Assembly (NCBI RefSeq): GCF_000024025.1
Contig: NC_013131.1
Span: forward strand, 1,116,001-1,180,000
Length of the DNA stretch: 64,000 nucleotides
Reading direction: 5' to 3'
Source of the DNA: Catenulispora acidiphila DSM 44928
GTDB taxonomy: Bacteria > Actinomycetota > Actinomycetes > Streptomycetales > Catenulisporaceae
In this document: piece after piece, positions 19,414-29,466 of the stretch
Layout of the letters: each line of letters begins with the position of its first letter
How positions within the stretch are numbered: position 1 is the first letter of the stretch
The notes under the pieces: generated by a model
Databases searched by the model: none
What the model saw: only the letters and a program-made list of their open reading frames with translations
What the model was told of the DNA's origin: nothing
Translations under genes and position numbers: made by a program

Positions 19414-21287
19414 GCGAACCCGGAGCAGGGGAGCCGCAGCCGCCCTGGGAACCGCCGCCGGAACCAGAACCGGAATCCGGCCCGCGACCGAACGCGGCTC
19501 CCGGACCCGCGCCGAACCCGTCGCCCTGGACGCCGCCGCCGGAGCCTGAATCAGAACCGCTCGAGCCGGAACCCGAAGTGCCGCCTGCTCCTGCCCCGAC
19601 CTGGCAACTGCCGCCTGATCCTGCGACCCGGCCACTGCCGGACCTGCCACCGGTCTTCGCCGCGCCCGTGCCCCTGCCTTTGCCGCTGCCCGAACCCCCG
19701 GCAGCTCCCGCCTTCGCCACTCCGCCCGAATCGCCCAAATCCCCCGAACCGCCGCCGCCCCCGAAGCACCGCCTCGCCGCAGTCGGCCGCCGCACCGCGA
19801 GCGTCCTCGGCCGTCCCTGGCTGCTGGCGCTGGTCGGCTTCTTTCTGGTCGCCATGGGCTGGGCGTTCGCCTCGCCGATGTCCACGTCGCCCGATGAGCC
19901 GTCGCACATGATCAAGGCTGCCGCGACGGCCCGCGGCGAGTTCGTGAACTCGTCCTCGCGCCACGAGATCACCAACGGCTTCGAGAAGACCTGGCTCGGC
20001 TATCCGCTCCCGGCCAAGTACAAGACCATCGACGCGATGTCCTCCTGCTTCCGCTTCCAACTCCTGTCCGCAGCCTGTGGAAAGAAGTTCGGGACCGACA
20101 ACTCCACCGCGATCGTCGAAACCTCCGCGGGCAACTACAACCCCGCCTACTACTTCCCCGTAGGGCTTCCCAGCCTGTGGCTCCCCGGAGTGAGCGCGCT
20201 ATACGGAATGCGCCTAGCGTCCGCACTCCTCAACTCCGCCTTGCTCGCCGCAGCCGTCGGTATCGCTGCCGGTTGGCGCAGACCGGGTTGGCCGATCCTC
20301 GGCGTCGTAGCCTGCGGCACTCCGATGGCCCTGTTCCTGAGCGGCACGGTCAACTCCAATGGCATGGAGGCCACCGCCGCGGTACTCGCCTGGACCGCCG
20401 CCATGTCCCTGGCGCTGGACGACGACCCGAAACCGGGCCAGGTGACCCGCCGCGCCATCGGTCTGGCGATCGGTGGCGCGCTCCTGGCGAACACAAGGAG
20501 CCTGGGAATCGCCTTCAGCGCCTCGGTGCTGATCGCGCTCGTGATCATCGCCGGTCCGCGCAAGGTCGCGTGGCTGGCCCGGTTCCGCGCCGTGCAGGTC
20601 ATGGCCGTGGTGCTGATCCTGGGCGGAGTCGCGGCGTTCTTGTGGAACCGCTACTCCGACACCCTCACGACCTCGAACCTGTCCTTCCCGACCCTGACGC
20701 CGGGCGCCGTCGCCATCGAGGTGTTCTGGAACTCCGGCAACTACATCTCCCAGGTCGTCGGCAACCTCGGCTGGCTCGACGTCGCCCTGCCGCCGGGCAC
20801 GTCGATCGCCTGGTACGCGGTCGCCGGCCTGCTCATCCTCTGCGCCTTCGGCGTCGGCCGCTGGCGCGAGGCGGCGGTGGTCGCGGCCCTGGTGGTGGGA
20901 ACCGTCGCGATCCCGATCATCGCGCAGGTGCTGGAGGCCAAGCGCTTCGGCATCGGCTGGCAGGGCCGCTACATCCTGGCGTGGGTGCTCGGGCTGCCGG
21001 TGCTCGCCGGGCTGCTGATGGCCCGCCGGGTCGGCAAGGACCTGCCCGGCGCGCTGGAGCGGCGCGTGCCGATCGCCGCCACGATCGTCCTCGGACTCGC
21101 CGGACTCGGCGCCTTCTACTGGTCGATGACGCGCTATATGCACGGCGGCTTTAAGAAGTACGGCATCAGTCCCGTGCTGTGGAGCCCGCCGGGCGGTTGG
21201 ATCGTGTGGTGGGTGGTCTACTCGGCCGGACTCGTGGTGCTGGTTGCGGCGGTCGCGGTGCGGCGGCGCCAAGACATACTCCGTTAG
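19410..21287 (+). CDS. DUF2142 polytopic membrane protein with proline-rich N-terminus
   Basis: The protein has 625 residues. The first about 125 are an intrinsically disordered Pro/Glu-rich segment (PEPEPESGPRPN-type runs). A transmembrane helix then leads to the motif SPDEPSHMIKAAA, characteristic of DUF2142 proteins, which resemble GT-C glycosyltransferases. About ten further helices follow. The start GTG at 19410 overlaps the preceding stop (GTGA), fixing it well inside a much longer open frame. It is probably an envelope glycan transferase using lipid-linked sugars. Confidence 0.85.
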
Positions 21288-21307
21288 CGATCCCCTAGTG
21301 CGATCCC

Positions 21308-22894
21308 CTAGTGGTTCCTCGGTCCCGCGAAGTTGTTCATCCACGACTGGTCGCCGGTCGCCGAGCACTCATGGTTCGGCGCGTACTTCGGGCACGAGCC
21401 GTCGGGCTTGCGCATGGTCTGCGACACATAGGCGAGGATCTTGTAGCTGTTCGTCTTGGCGGGCATCCAGTAGTCGGACACGGACGACGCCGCACTCCCC
21501 AACACCAGCAGCACGGCGGCGAGCACCCCGACGTGCGCCCCGAGCCGCGAAGGCATTGGCGGCCACGACGCCAGCCGCGAGGCCGCGAACGCCGTCGCCG
21601 CCGCGCCCAGGACCAGCACGCAGTACAGGAGCTGGTTGCCGGTGCGCGGCCACAGCTGCACGGTGCCCGTCGCCCACATCCGCGAGGCGACCTCCATCCG
21701 CCACAGCCAGGTCCCGGCGAACACGCACGCCACCGTCACCGCCAACGGCCGCCGCCAGCCCAGCCACAGCGCCATCCCGAGCCCGGCGAACGTCAGCACG
21801 CTGAACAGCCCGACCCCCGCCAACTCGCCCGGCGGCGGCCACTGCCCGACGTCCCCGGGCATGTCGGTCCGCCACATCGAGAAGAACGCCGGGTCGGTAT
21901 AGGCGTCGAAGCCGTAGGCGCGATCCACGGTCCCGGACCCGAGGTCCTTGACGTACCACCCGCACAACACCCCGAACACCGCGACGGTCACCCCGACGAA
22001 CGCCACCAGCTTCCAGACCCGGTCCCTCGCCCACGGGAACAGCAACAGCACCGCCGCCACCAACCCCGGCGCACTCCACAGCGACGACCCCGGATAAGTC
22101 AGGAACAGCACCGAGTACAGAAGCCCGAACAACACGGCACTGACCAGCACCCCCCGCCACGCCATGCCCCCGACCCGCATCGTGTGCCGCACCGAGACCA
22201 CGAACACCGGCAGCAGCACGATCATCACAATGGCGCCATACGGCTTGTAGGGATCGATGATCGCGTACGCCGGCACGACCCCCACCACCAGCGCCCACAA
22301 CGGACTGAGCACAAAACGCCACGCCACATACGCAGCCGGCCCAGTGACAGCCGCACCGCCGATCTCCATGTCCCGAAACGCCGCCGCCGTGTCCCCGTGA
22401 TGGAACAGCTGAGCCCACCACGCCAGCGCATGCAACGTCAGCGGCGGATACGTCGGATTCGGATTGCCGTGCCCGTGCACGATCGACGCCGACCACTCCA
22501 CCAACCGCCCGGTATCCCCGGACAAGCCGAACAGCGGCCACGGCGTCCCCTTCAACGCCACCACGATCCCGCCGGCAAGAAACCCCGAAGCCAACCCGGC
22601 GAACGCAGCGCACACCAGATGCTTCACTGCCAGATACCGCCGCCCACCCCACCACCGATGCGCGCCCAACAACGCCCCGAGCAGCACCACCCCGAGCACG
22701 CTGAACCGCACCTGCAACGCCGCCAGCGCACTGACCTGCCCCGTCCGGTCCAACGGATCCACATCGACGAACCGCGCCGCGAGCACCATCACCGCAGCCC
22801 CACCCAGCGCCGCGACCACTTCCCCAGCTGGTCTGGCGGCACGCCGGAGGACCGGCCGAGCCGCGGACCACCGATTCGGCATCCCGTCGGTCAT
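21308..22894 (-). CDS. Polytopic membrane protein, GT-C glycosyltransferase-like
   Basis: This 528-residue protein has about twelve hydrophobic helices and a large extracytoplasmic C-terminal loop ending NNFAGPRNH. Short polar loops between helices such as HGHGNPNPTYPPLTLH and YAIIDPYKPYG resemble those of GT-C arabinofuranosyl or mannosyl transferases, though I cannot place it in a named family. It converges with the DUF2142 gene (20-base gap) and is on the same strand as the flippase. The context supports a role in polymerising or decorating a cell-wall polysaccharide. Confidence 0.7.
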   Translation of the reverse strand: MTDGMPNRWSAARPVLRRAARPAGEVVAALGGAAVMVLAARFVDVDPLDRTGQVSALAALQVRFSVLGVVLLGALLGAHRWWGGRRYLAVKHLVCAAFAGLASGFLAGGIVVALKGTPWPLFGLSGDTGRLVEWSASIVHGHGNPNPTYPPLTLHALAWWAQLFHHGDTAAAFRDMEIGGAAVTGPAAYVAWRFVLSPLWALVVGVVPAYAIIDPYKPYGAIVMIVLLPVFVVSVRHTMRVGGMAWRGVLVSAVLFGLLYSVLFLTYPGSSLWSAPGLVAAVLLLFPWARDRVWKLVAFVGVTVAVFGVLCGWYVKDLGSGTVDRAYGFDAYTDPAFFSMWRTDMPGDVGQWPPPGELAGVGLFSVLTFAGLGMALWLGWRRPLAVTVACVFAGTWLWRMEVASRMWATGTVQLWPRTGNQLLYCVLVLGAAATAFAASRLASWPPMPSRLGAHVGVLAAVLLVLGSAASSVSDYWMPAKTNSYKILAYVSQTMRKPDGSCPKYAPNHECSATGDQSWMNNFAGPRNH

Positions 22895-22991
22895 CGTGCC
22901 CTGCCTCTCCGCGCGCGCTCAGCCCTGCTGCCGAGGGAACGACCGAGATCGCCGGCGGTCACGCCGCACCACCCGGCCGCTGTCTCCCCAC

Positions 22992-24326
22992 TCATCGCAC
23001 CCTGCCTCTGCGCAGATGCCCGACCGCCCCGCCACTCGACCGCCCGCTCACAGCCGCCACACCCCCGACCCTCCGCAGCGCACTGCCCAACCCCACCGCC
23101 ATGACCACCACCACCGTCACCGGCCCGCCGACCCCGCCCGCAGCCGCCGCGTGCAGCGGATCCACCGGCAGCTCCACCAACACGGCCAGCACCACCGCCC
23201 CCGCCCCCCAAGCCGTCGGCACCAGCCGGTGCCGGTCCATCGCGACCAGCGTCGGCTGCAGAATCGCCGCGGCCATCAGGAACACGGTCCCGAGCCCCAG
23301 CACCGCCAGCAGCTCGTGCGACAGCACCGCCTTCGTCCCGAAGAACACCCGCAGCACCCACGGCCCGGCCACCGCCAGCACCGCCGTCCCGGCCACCCCC
23401 AGCGCCGCGACCGCCGCCAGGGCCAGGCGCACGCGCGCCCGCAGCGCCGCATGGTCCCCGCGTGCGGCCGAACGGGTGAGGTCCGGCAGCAACATCGCCT
23501 GGATCGGCGAGATCAACAACAGCGGAATCCGCACCAGCACGAACGCCTGCCCGAACGCCGCCGCGACCGCATCAGAGTCCGTAAGCCGGGTGCTCGCCAC
23601 CAACGGCGGCAAGTTCGCCACCAGCTGCGTCAGCAGGCTCCCGGCCACCAACAGCGCGAGCCCGCCGGCCGCCGACCGCTCCCCGCTCTCGAAGGAAGAA
23701 ATCTCCGTATCAAGCGGATCACGCTCCCCGTCCTCGAACCCCTCCCGCAGCCACCACAACCCCGCCACCGTCGCCAACCCCTGAGCCGCCGCGAACGCCA
23801 GCGCGTACGCCCACGCCGGCCCGCCCCGCCCCGTCGCCACGAACACCGCCACGCACGGCACCAGCCGCCCCAGCCCCTCGGCCGCCAGCGTCGCGGCGTA
23901 CCCGTGGAACTCCTGCCGCCCGCCCAGAATCCCGCGCACCCAATAACAGGCCGACCCCACTCCCGCCGCCAGCACCAGCGCGCCGAACAGGTCCCACCGC
24001 CCGCGCAGCGGACCGGACACGAGCACCGGCGACAGCGCCGCGAGCACCACGAGCGTCACAGCGAACAGACACGCCGCGTGCCGCCGCGCCCTCCGGGCCA
24101 CCGGCGCCACCGCCCGCCGCTCGGCGATCGCCCGGCTCGTCGCCCGGCTGGTCTCCTGCTCCAGCCCGACGAACACGCCGAGCGTGACCAGCCCGGCCAG
24201 GAAGTACAGCGAGGACAGCGCCGCGGCGTCCGAGGGCGTCGAGGAGTGCCCGGTGACGGCCAGGAACACGTACCCTGACAAGCCCACCAGCAGCAGCCCC
24301 GCCGCCATCCCGACGGAGGCCCTCAT
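22992..24326 (-). CDS. Polysaccharide flippase-like membrane protein (MATE/Wzx-type)
   Basis: The protein has about 444 residues with some twelve to fourteen helices arranged as in oligosaccharide flippases: AAGLLLVGLSGYVFLAV at the N-terminus, RIPLLLISPIQAMLLPDLTR in the middle and FFGTKAVLSHELLAVLGLGT later. It would move lipid-linked oligosaccharides across the membrane. I prefer the ATG at 24326, five bases after GGAGG; the GTG six bases further upstream overlaps that site. It is the last gene of the glycan island and is divergent from tsaE. Confidence 0.8.
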   Translation of the reverse strand: MRASVGMAAGLLLVGLSGYVFLAVTGHSSTPSDAAALSSLYFLAGLVTLGVFVGLEQETSRATSRAIAERRAVAPVARRARRHAACLFAVTLVVLAALSPVLVSGPLRGRWDLFGALVLAAGVGSACYWVRGILGGRQEFHGYAATLAAEGLGRLVPCVAVFVATGRGGPAWAYALAFAAAQGLATVAGLWWLREGFEDGERDPLDTEISSFESGERSAAGGLALLVAGSLLTQLVANLPPLVASTRLTDSDAVAAAFGQAFVLVRIPLLLISPIQAMLLPDLTRSAARGDHAALRARVRLALAAVAALGVAGTAVLAVAGPWVLRVFFGTKAVLSHELLAVLGLGTVFLMAAAILQPTLVAMDRHRLVPTAWGAGAVVLAVLVELPVDPLHAAAAGGVGGPVTVVVVMAVGLGSALRRVGGVAAVSGRSSGGAVGHLRRGRVR

Positions 24327-24483
24327 GCTCACCTCCGGTCCGGGAGTCCTCGGCGGCGGTCATGCCCTTCCCCGGGCGCCGGTAATCAGCCTAAAAACGG
24401 CATATGCCCCCGTGCTCACTCCCCGCGGCGACCCCTGCCGGGCACGCACCGCCGAGCCCCGCACCGCCCGGTACGGTGGACCC

Positions 24484-25032
24484 ATGTCGGTGATCCCTGA
24501 CCAAGCCGGACCCGGGCTGCCCGGACCCGTCCTGGAGACCCCGGTCGCGACCGCGGGCGCCATGAAAGACCTCGGCCGCCGCCTCGGCGCCCGGCTGCGC
24601 CGCGGCGACCTCGTGGTCCTGACCGGCGATCTGGGAGCCGGCAAAACGACCTTCACCCAGGGCCTCGGCGAAGGCCTCGGCGTGCGCGGACCCGTCACCT
24701 CGCCGACCTTCGTCATCGCCCGGGTCCACCCGCCGGCCGCCGGGGGCGGCGTCCCGCTGGTCCACGTCGACGCCTACCGGCTCGGCTCCCTGGACGAGCT
24801 CGACGACCTGGACCTGGACGCCTCGGTCGAGCAGTCGGTGACCGTGGTCGAGTGGGGCGAGGGCAAGGCCGAGGTCCTCACCGACGACCGCCTGGACATC
24901 GTGATCTCCCGGGAGTACGCCGAGGAGCTCGACGATCCCGGCGACTCCGAGGTGCGGTGGGTCGTGGTGCGCGGCATCGGGGAGCGCTGGACGGACCGCG
25001 ATCTGGCCGCCCTCGAAGACGCGGCCGGCTGA
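24484..25032 (+). CDS. tsaE: tRNA t6A biosynthesis ATPase TsaE
   Basis: This 182-residue P-loop protein is required for N6-threonylcarbamoyladenosine in tRNAs reading ANN codons, working with TsaB and TsaD. The P-loop GDLGAGKTT is at residues 48-56. It is followed by VTSPTFVIARVHP, HVDAYRLGS and VTVVEWGEG, all family-typical. ATG 24484 gives the normal length; the frame is open further upstream only by chance. tsaB, rimI and tsaD follow from 25769, separated from it by one minus-strand gene. Confidence 0.96.
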   Translation: MSVIPDQAGPGLPGPVLETPVATAGAMKDLGRRLGARLRRGDLVVLTGDLGAGKTTFTQGLGEGLGVRGPVTSPTFVIARVHPPAAGGGVPLVHVDAYRLGSLDELDDLDLDASVEQSVTVVEWGEGKAEVLTDDRLDIVISREYAEELDDPGDSEVRWVVVRGIGERWTDRDLAALEDAAG

Positions 25033-25110
25033 CACACGCCGGCTGACTCAGGCGGTTCCCCACAACTAGCAGCGTCCTGGCCCGCTCCGGGCCAGGCGCC
25101 TCGCCTACTT

Positions 25111-25740
25111 CTAAGCCACCACGACAACCGGCGTCTGCAGCACCGCGAACTGCCACACCGCCAGCGCGTCGTTCTGCGTCAGCCGCACCCCGCCGGTCTT
25201 CGCCTCGGGCTTCATCGGCATCTGGTCGCCCGGCAGCGACGAGACCGCCTCCATGGCGAACTTCGTGGTGTCGCCCTTCGGTCCCCACAGCACCTCGTAC
25301 TGCACGGCGACGCGGTCGGCGGACTGGTTGTTGGCGATCCGCTTGGACACCGCGTAGGTCCCGGCCGCCGGAATCACCGTGCTCGGCACCACCGCCGCCG
25401 ACATCTGGACCTTCTCATCGGCGCCGACCAGCCAGATCCGCGCCTTGGACAGGCTGTACACCATGCGCTTGCCGGTGCCGCTGGAGGCGGGAAGCGCCAG
25501 CGCCGGATCCGGAGCGGGGGAGACCGGCTGCCCGACCTGGTTCGTCGAGACCGGCGGCTGCTGTTTCGCCGCGACCGCCGAGGGCGCCTTGTTCGGCGCC
25601 GAACCGTTGGCCTGGACGGCCAGCACGCCCACCCCGACCAGGGCCGCGGCCGTGATCGCGGCGACCGTCGCCATGGGGCTCACACGCCCGCGCTTCACCC
25701 GCGCCGGTGACCGCGGGGCGTTCTGCTGCTGGCTGGTCAT
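25111..25740 (-). CDS. Membrane-anchored L,D-transpeptidase-like protein lacking catalytic Cys and His
   Basis: The 209-residue protein has a basic N-terminus, one transmembrane helix at about residues 22-43, a Pro/Ala linker and a C-terminal domain resembling a YkuD L,D-transpeptidase. That domain runs MVYSLSKARIWLVGADEKVQ, PAAGTYAVSKR, VQYEVLWG, then TGGVRLTQNDALAVWQFA. In active enzymes the last block reads SHGCVRLSQADA; here the His is Thr182 and the nucleophilic Cys is Gly184. It therefore looks like a pseudo-enzyme, perhaps a peptidoglycan-binding or regulatory relative. It sits between tsaE and tsaB on the opposite strand. Confidence 0.75.
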   Translation of the reverse strand: MTSQQQNAPRSPARVKRGRVSPMATVAAITAAALVGVGVLAVQANGSAPNKAPSAVAAKQQPPVSTNQVGQPVSPAPDPALALPASSGTGKRMVYSLSKARIWLVGADEKVQMSAAVVPSTVIPAAGTYAVSKRIANNQSADRVAVQYEVLWGPKGDTTKFAMEAVSSLPGDQMPMKPEAKTGGVRLTQNDALAVWQFAVLQTPVVVVA

Positions 25741-25768
25741 GGGTCGTATGGTGCCAGAAAGATAGGCT

Positions 25769-26431
25769 GTGCGGGTGCTCCTGCTCGCGTTCGACACCGC
25801 CACCCCGGCCATCACCGTCGCCTTGCACGACGGCGCGGACATCCTCGCCGAGTCCACCACCGTGGACGCCCGGCGCACCGGGGAACTGCTCGCACCCGGC
25901 ATCACCGCGGTCCTGACCGCCGCCGGGCGCAAACCCGGCGACCTCACCGGCGTCGCCGTCGGGGTCGGACCCGGCCCGTTCACCGGGCTGCGCGTGGGAT
26001 TGGTCACGGCGCGCGCCCTCGGCGACGCCCTGGGCATCCCGGTCCACGGCGTCTGCTCCCTCGACGTGGTCGCCTACCAGACCCGCAGCGCCGAGCCCTT
26101 CGCCGTCGCCACCGACGCGCGCCGCAAAGAGGTCTACTGGGCTCAGTACACGGACTACCTGACCCGCGCGACGGAACCGGACGTGGCGCACCCCGCGCTC
26201 ATCGCCGAAAGGCTCACCGGTCTGCCGGTCGCGGGGGAGGGCGCCCTGGTCTACCCGGACGCGTTCCCCAAGGCGATCGAGCCTCGGTACCCCTCTGCGG
26301 CGGCTCTAGCGGAACTCACTGTCAGGCGTCTGCATAGCGATCCCGAGTCCTTGCTGTTCCCGGAGCCGCTCTACCTGCGCCGCCCGGACGCCGTCGAACC
26401 AGGTACCCGCAAGCGTGTCTCCACGAGCTGA
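25769..26431 (+). CDS. tsaB: tRNA t6A biosynthesis protein TsaB
   Basis: This 220-residue ASKHA-fold protein acts as the scaffold partner of TsaD in t6A synthesis. The N-terminal motif LLLAFDTATPAITVALHDG and the block VGVGPGPFTGLRVGLVTARA are diagnostic. It starts with GTG 25769, 28 bases from the divergent L,D-transpeptidase-like gene, and overlaps the rimI frame at its 3' end. The length is normal for actinomycetes. Confidence 0.96.
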   Translation: MRVLLLAFDTATPAITVALHDGADILAESTTVDARRTGELLAPGITAVLTAAGRKPGDLTGVAVGVGPGPFTGLRVGLVTARALGDALGIPVHGVCSLDVVAYQTRSAEPFAVATDARRKEVYWAQYTDYLTRATEPDVAHPALIAERLTGLPVAGEGALVYPDAFPKAIEPRYPSAAALAELTVRRLHSDPESLLFPEPLYLRRPDAVEPGTRKRVSTS

Positions 26432-26930
26432 CGGCGTGAAGTCGACCATGGCGCCGACGCTGCGTCCGTTCCGCTGGTGGGACATCGAAACGGTGCGACG
26501 GATCGAGGAGGACCTGTTCCCCGAGGACCCCTGGTCCGTGGAGATGTTCTGGTCCGAACTCGCGGACGTCCCGCACTCCCGCTACTACGTCATCGCCGAA
26601 GCGGAAGCCGGATCCGAATCCGAGATCGCCGGCTACGCGGGCTTGATGGCCCAGCCCGGATCCGACGCGGGCACGGTCGAGGGCTGGATCCAGAACATCG
26701 CGGTGGCCCGCGCGCACCAGGGCCGGGGACTCGGGGCGGTCCTCTTGGAGGCGCTTCTGGACGAGGCACTGCGCAGGAAATGCGTAGAGGTCTGGCTGGA
26801 AGTGCGCACAGACAACGACTCCGCGCAGCGCCTGTACATCCGCCACGGCTTCGAACCCGCCGGCATCCGCCGCGGCTACTACCAGCCCGGCAACCACGAC
26901 GCGCTGATCATGAGGAAGGCACTGGCGTGA
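26415..26930 (+). CDS. rimI: Ribosomal protein bS18 N-alpha-acetyltransferase-like GNAT (RimI)
   Basis: The protein has up to 171 residues of a GNAT acetyltransferase with the acetyl-CoA motif [19 protein letters not shown], then [21 protein letters not shown] and a C-terminal DALIMRK, which are RimI features. The place between tsaB and tsaD is the standard one. Starts at GTG 26415, GTG 26436 and ATG 26448 are all possible; the family N-terminus ([20 protein letters not shown]) begins just after the last. Its TGA overlaps the tsaD GTG. Confidence 0.93.
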   Translation: MSPRADGVKSTMAPTLRPFRWWDIETVRRIEEDLFPEDPWSVEMFWSELADVPHSRYYVIAEAEAGSESEIAGYAGLMAQPGSDAGTVEGWIQNIAVARAHQGRGLGAVLLEALLDEALRRKCVEVWLEVRTDNDSAQRLYIRHGFEPAGIRRGYYQPGNHDALIMRKALA

Positions 26931-27976
26931 CGGCACTGAAGGAAGAACCTCTGGTCCTCGGCTTCGAGACCTCCTGCGACGAGACCGGCATCGGCATCGT
27001 GCGGGGCAACACCCTGCTCGCCGACGCGGTGGCCTCCAGTGTGGACGAGCACGCGCGCTTCGGCGGCGTGGTGCCCGAGGTCGCCAGCCGGGCGCACCTG
27101 GAGGCCATGGTGCCGACGGTGCAGCGGGCGCTGAGCGACGCCGGCGTGGCGCTGGCCGACATCGACGCGATCGCCGTCACCGCCGGTCCCGGCCTGGCCG
27201 GCGCCCTGCTGGTCGGCGTCGCCGCGGCCAAGTCCTACGCCCTGGCGCTGGACAAGCCGATCTACGGCGTCAACCACCTCGCCGCGCACATCTGCGTCGA
27301 CCAGCTCGAACACGGTCCGCTGCCCGAGGGCTGCATCGCCATGCTGGTCTCCGGCGGGCACTCCTCGCTGCTGTTCGTGCCCGACGTCACCGGCGACGTC
27401 CAGCCGCTCGGCCAGACCATCGACGACGCCGCCGGCGAGGCCTTCGACAAGGTGGCGCGCGTCCTGGGCCTCGGCTTCCCAGGAGGCCCGCTGATCGACA
27501 AGGCGGCGCGCGAGGGCGACCCGGAGGCGATCGCCTTCCCCCGCGGCCTCACCGGTCCGCGCGACGCGCCCCTGGACTTCTCCTTCTCCGGCCTCAAGAC
27601 CGCGGTCGCGCGCTGGGTCGAGAAGCGCGAGCGCGCCGGCGAGAAGATCTCGATCCCGGACGTCGCGGCCTCCTTCCAGGAAGCGGTCGTGGATGTCCTG
27701 ACCCGCAAGGCGATCCTGGCGTGCAAGGAGCAAGGAGCGGAGTACCTGCTGATCGGCGGAGGCGTCGCAGCGAACTCCCGCCTGCGCGTCCTGGCCGAGG
27801 AACGCGCCGCCAAGGCGGGCATCCAGGTCCGCGTCCCGCGCCCCAAGCTGTGCACGGACAACGGCGCCATGGTCGCCGCCCTCGGTTCGGAACTGGTGCG
27901 GCGCGGCCGCGTGCCCTCGCAGCTCGGCTTCCCGGCGGATTCCTCCCAGCCGGTCGTGGACGTGGTGGTCCGATGA
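26927..27976 (+). CDS. tsaD: tRNA N6-adenosine threonylcarbamoyltransferase TsaD
   Basis: This 349-residue catalytic subunit transfers the threonylcarbamoyl group to A37 of tRNA. The metal-binding HLAAH motif has its two His at residues 117 and 121. The blocks [38 protein letters not shown] and [11 protein letters not shown] are all present. The start GTG 26927 overlaps the rimI stop (GTGA). The stop overlaps the next ATG (ATGA), so a small hypothetical gene is coupled to it. Confidence 0.97.
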   Translation: MTALKEEPLVLGFETSCDETGIGIVRGNTLLADAVASSVDEHARFGGVVPEVASRAHLEAMVPTVQRALSDAGVALADIDAIAVTAGPGLAGALLVGVAAAKSYALALDKPIYGVNHLAAHICVDQLEHGPLPEGCIAMLVSGGHSSLLFVPDVTGDVQPLGQTIDDAAGEAFDKVARVLGLGFPGGPLIDKAAREGDPEAIAFPRGLTGPRDAPLDFSFSGLKTAVARWVEKRERAGEKISIPDVAASFQEAVVDVLTRKAILACKEQGAEYLLIGGGVAANSRLRVLAEERAAKAGIQVRVPRPKLCTDNGAMVAALGSELVRRGRVPSQLGFPADSSQPVVDVVVR

Positions 27977-28272
27977 GTGACTCCGGTGGCAAGAACGCCA
28001 AGAACCAAACGCTTATGTGGGAGGTCCGCTGCGAGCCGGGTAAGGCCGCCGCAGTAGAGGAGTGGATCCGCGCCGTTATCGTTCCCCCGCTATGGGATGA
28101 CGAGGAGGTCGCCTCCTATAACGCCTACAGCTCGGTAGGGCAGGACGGGGAACGCGTAGTAGTAGTCATCGACTACCTAGCCGCTGCCCCCGCCACACTG
28201 TCCGCCGAACCTCCGGAACGCCTCATCGCCCGTCCGCCGCACGCCTGGGTCTTCCAACGTCTTGACGTGTGA
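27973..28272 (+). CDS. Small hypothetical protein coupled to tsaD
   Basis: This 99-residue soluble protein with an ATGA overlap to tsaD reads [36 protein letters not shown] and [11 protein letters not shown]. The layout of short strands and a helix is like a ferredoxin-fold monooxygenase-type (ABM) domain, but I see no catalytic signature and do not assign a function. Translational coupling suggests expression with the t6A genes. A 111-base gap with no hairpin I would call follows it. Confidence 0.7.
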   Translation: MSDSGGKNAKNQTLMWEVRCEPGKAAAVEEWIRAVIVPPLWDDEEVASYNAYSSVGQDGERVVVVIDYLAAAPATLSAEPPERLIARPPHAWVFQRLDV

Positions 28273-28383
28273 ATGTCCTCGGATTGCTTTCTTAAGCAAC
28301 TCTTCAGGTTCCACAAACGTCCTCCCTCAGTAGCGACACCAGGCGGGCTCCGGGGGCCCGCCGGACTGAACTGAGGCATAGGC

Positions 28384-29400
28384 GTGACGTACGAGGACCA
28401 GGACCTCCCCATAGGCTGCGGCTGCGAAGACCACGACCTGACACCGACACCGGACGCGAGCCCGGCGCACGCCTCTCGACGACGCTTTCTCCGTTCCGCC
28501 GCAGGGCTCGCCGTAGCCGCGCCGGCCATGCTGGCCGCGGCTTGCGGCTCCGGCAGTTCATCCTCGGGAGCGAAGCAGAACGCCGGAGCCGGCGTGACTC
28601 CCACCTCGGGCGCCTCCACGTCGGGCGCGCCCTCGCAGTCCTCCAGCTCGCCGTCCGGCGCCGCGAGTAGCAGCGGCAACGGTCTCCCCGGTCCCGAGAC
28701 CGCGGACGCGGCACTCCTGGCGCACCGCTACGACGGACTCAAGCCCTTCGCCCCGGCTCCGCCGCCGCCCGCGACCAAGCCGGTGAACACGAACGTCGAC
28801 CTCCCCCCGGTCATCAGCCACATCCCGACGGACCAGAAGATCTGCTTCCTCACCATCGACGACGGCGCCGAGAAGGACCCGGCCTTCATCCAGATGGTCA
28901 AGGACTTCCGCATCCCCATCACGATGTTCCTGGCCGACATGTTCATCCAGGACGACTACTCGTACTTCACAAAGCTCCGCGACACCGGCTACTGCACCAT
29001 CCAGAACCACACCCTGCACCACCCGGACATGACGACCCTGAGCGCCGAGCGCCAGCTGGCAGAGGTCACCGGCCAGCAGCAGAAGCTCGTCAAGAACTAC
29101 AACACCCACCCCTACCTGTTCCGCGCGCCCTTCGGGAACTCCAACAAGGCGACGCAGCAAGCCTGTAAGCAGAACGGCCTCAAGGCCATCTGCTACTGGC
29201 GCGCGACGTTCCAGAAGCAGGGCTTCCAGTGGCAGGCGGCCGACAAGAAGCTCCGCCCCGGCGACATCCTGCTGGCGCACTTCCGCGGTCCCAAGGCCAA
29301 CGGCAAGGGCTGGCCGGAGATGCACGAGCTGATGACCAACCTGTTCCGCATCGTGCAGGAGCAGGGGTACACGTTCGCTCGGCTGGAGGACTACGTCTGA
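28384..29400 (+). CDS. Tat-exported lipoprotein polysaccharide deacetylase (NodB/CE4 type)
   Basis: The protein has 338 residues. It carries a twin-arginine signal (SRRRFLRSAAGLAVAAP) ending in a lipobox LAAAC with Cys54, so it is exported folded and lipid-anchored. After a Ser/Gly-rich linker the CE4 domain shows FLTIDDGAEKDP (catalytic and metal Asp pair), NHTLHHPDM (metal His pair) and YLFRAPFGNSN. It would remove acetyl groups from a cell-surface glycan such as peptidoglycan or N-acetylglucosamine polymer. It starts with GTG 28384. Confidence 0.92.
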   Translation: MTYEDQDLPIGCGCEDHDLTPTPDASPAHASRRRFLRSAAGLAVAAPAMLAAACGSGSSSSGAKQNAGAGVTPTSGASTSGAPSQSSSSPSGAASSSGNGLPGPETADAALLAHRYDGLKPFAPAPPPPATKPVNTNVDLPPVISHIPTDQKICFLTIDDGAEKDPAFIQMVKDFRIPITMFLADMFIQDDYSYFTKLRDTGYCTIQNHTLHHPDMTTLSAERQLAEVTGQQQKLVKNYNTHPYLFRAPFGNSNKATQQACKQNGLKAICYWRATFQKQGFQWQAADKKLRPGDILLAHFRGPKANGKGWPEMHELMTNLFRIVQEQGYTFARLEDYV

Positions 29401-29403
29401 GCC

Positions 29404-29466
29404 CTGCCGGACTCTGAAGCCCTGACGGAGTCTGAAGTTCTGACGGAGTCTGAAGCGCCGCCGGAC
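29404..29466 (+). repeat. 18-nt tandem repeat, about 3.5 copies
   Basis: The units start at 29404, 29422 and 29440 and follow the pattern CTGACGGAGTCTGAAGNN, with a partial, diverged fourth copy running into the end of the minus-strand lipoprotein gene. It fills the gap between the converging deacetylase and lipoprotein genes. Confidence 0.8.

Noticed and set aside
29404-29466. Attachment site or CRISPR made of 18-nt repeats
   Set aside because: The units are directly adjacent with no spacers and lie between two converging genes. It is a simple tandem repeat.
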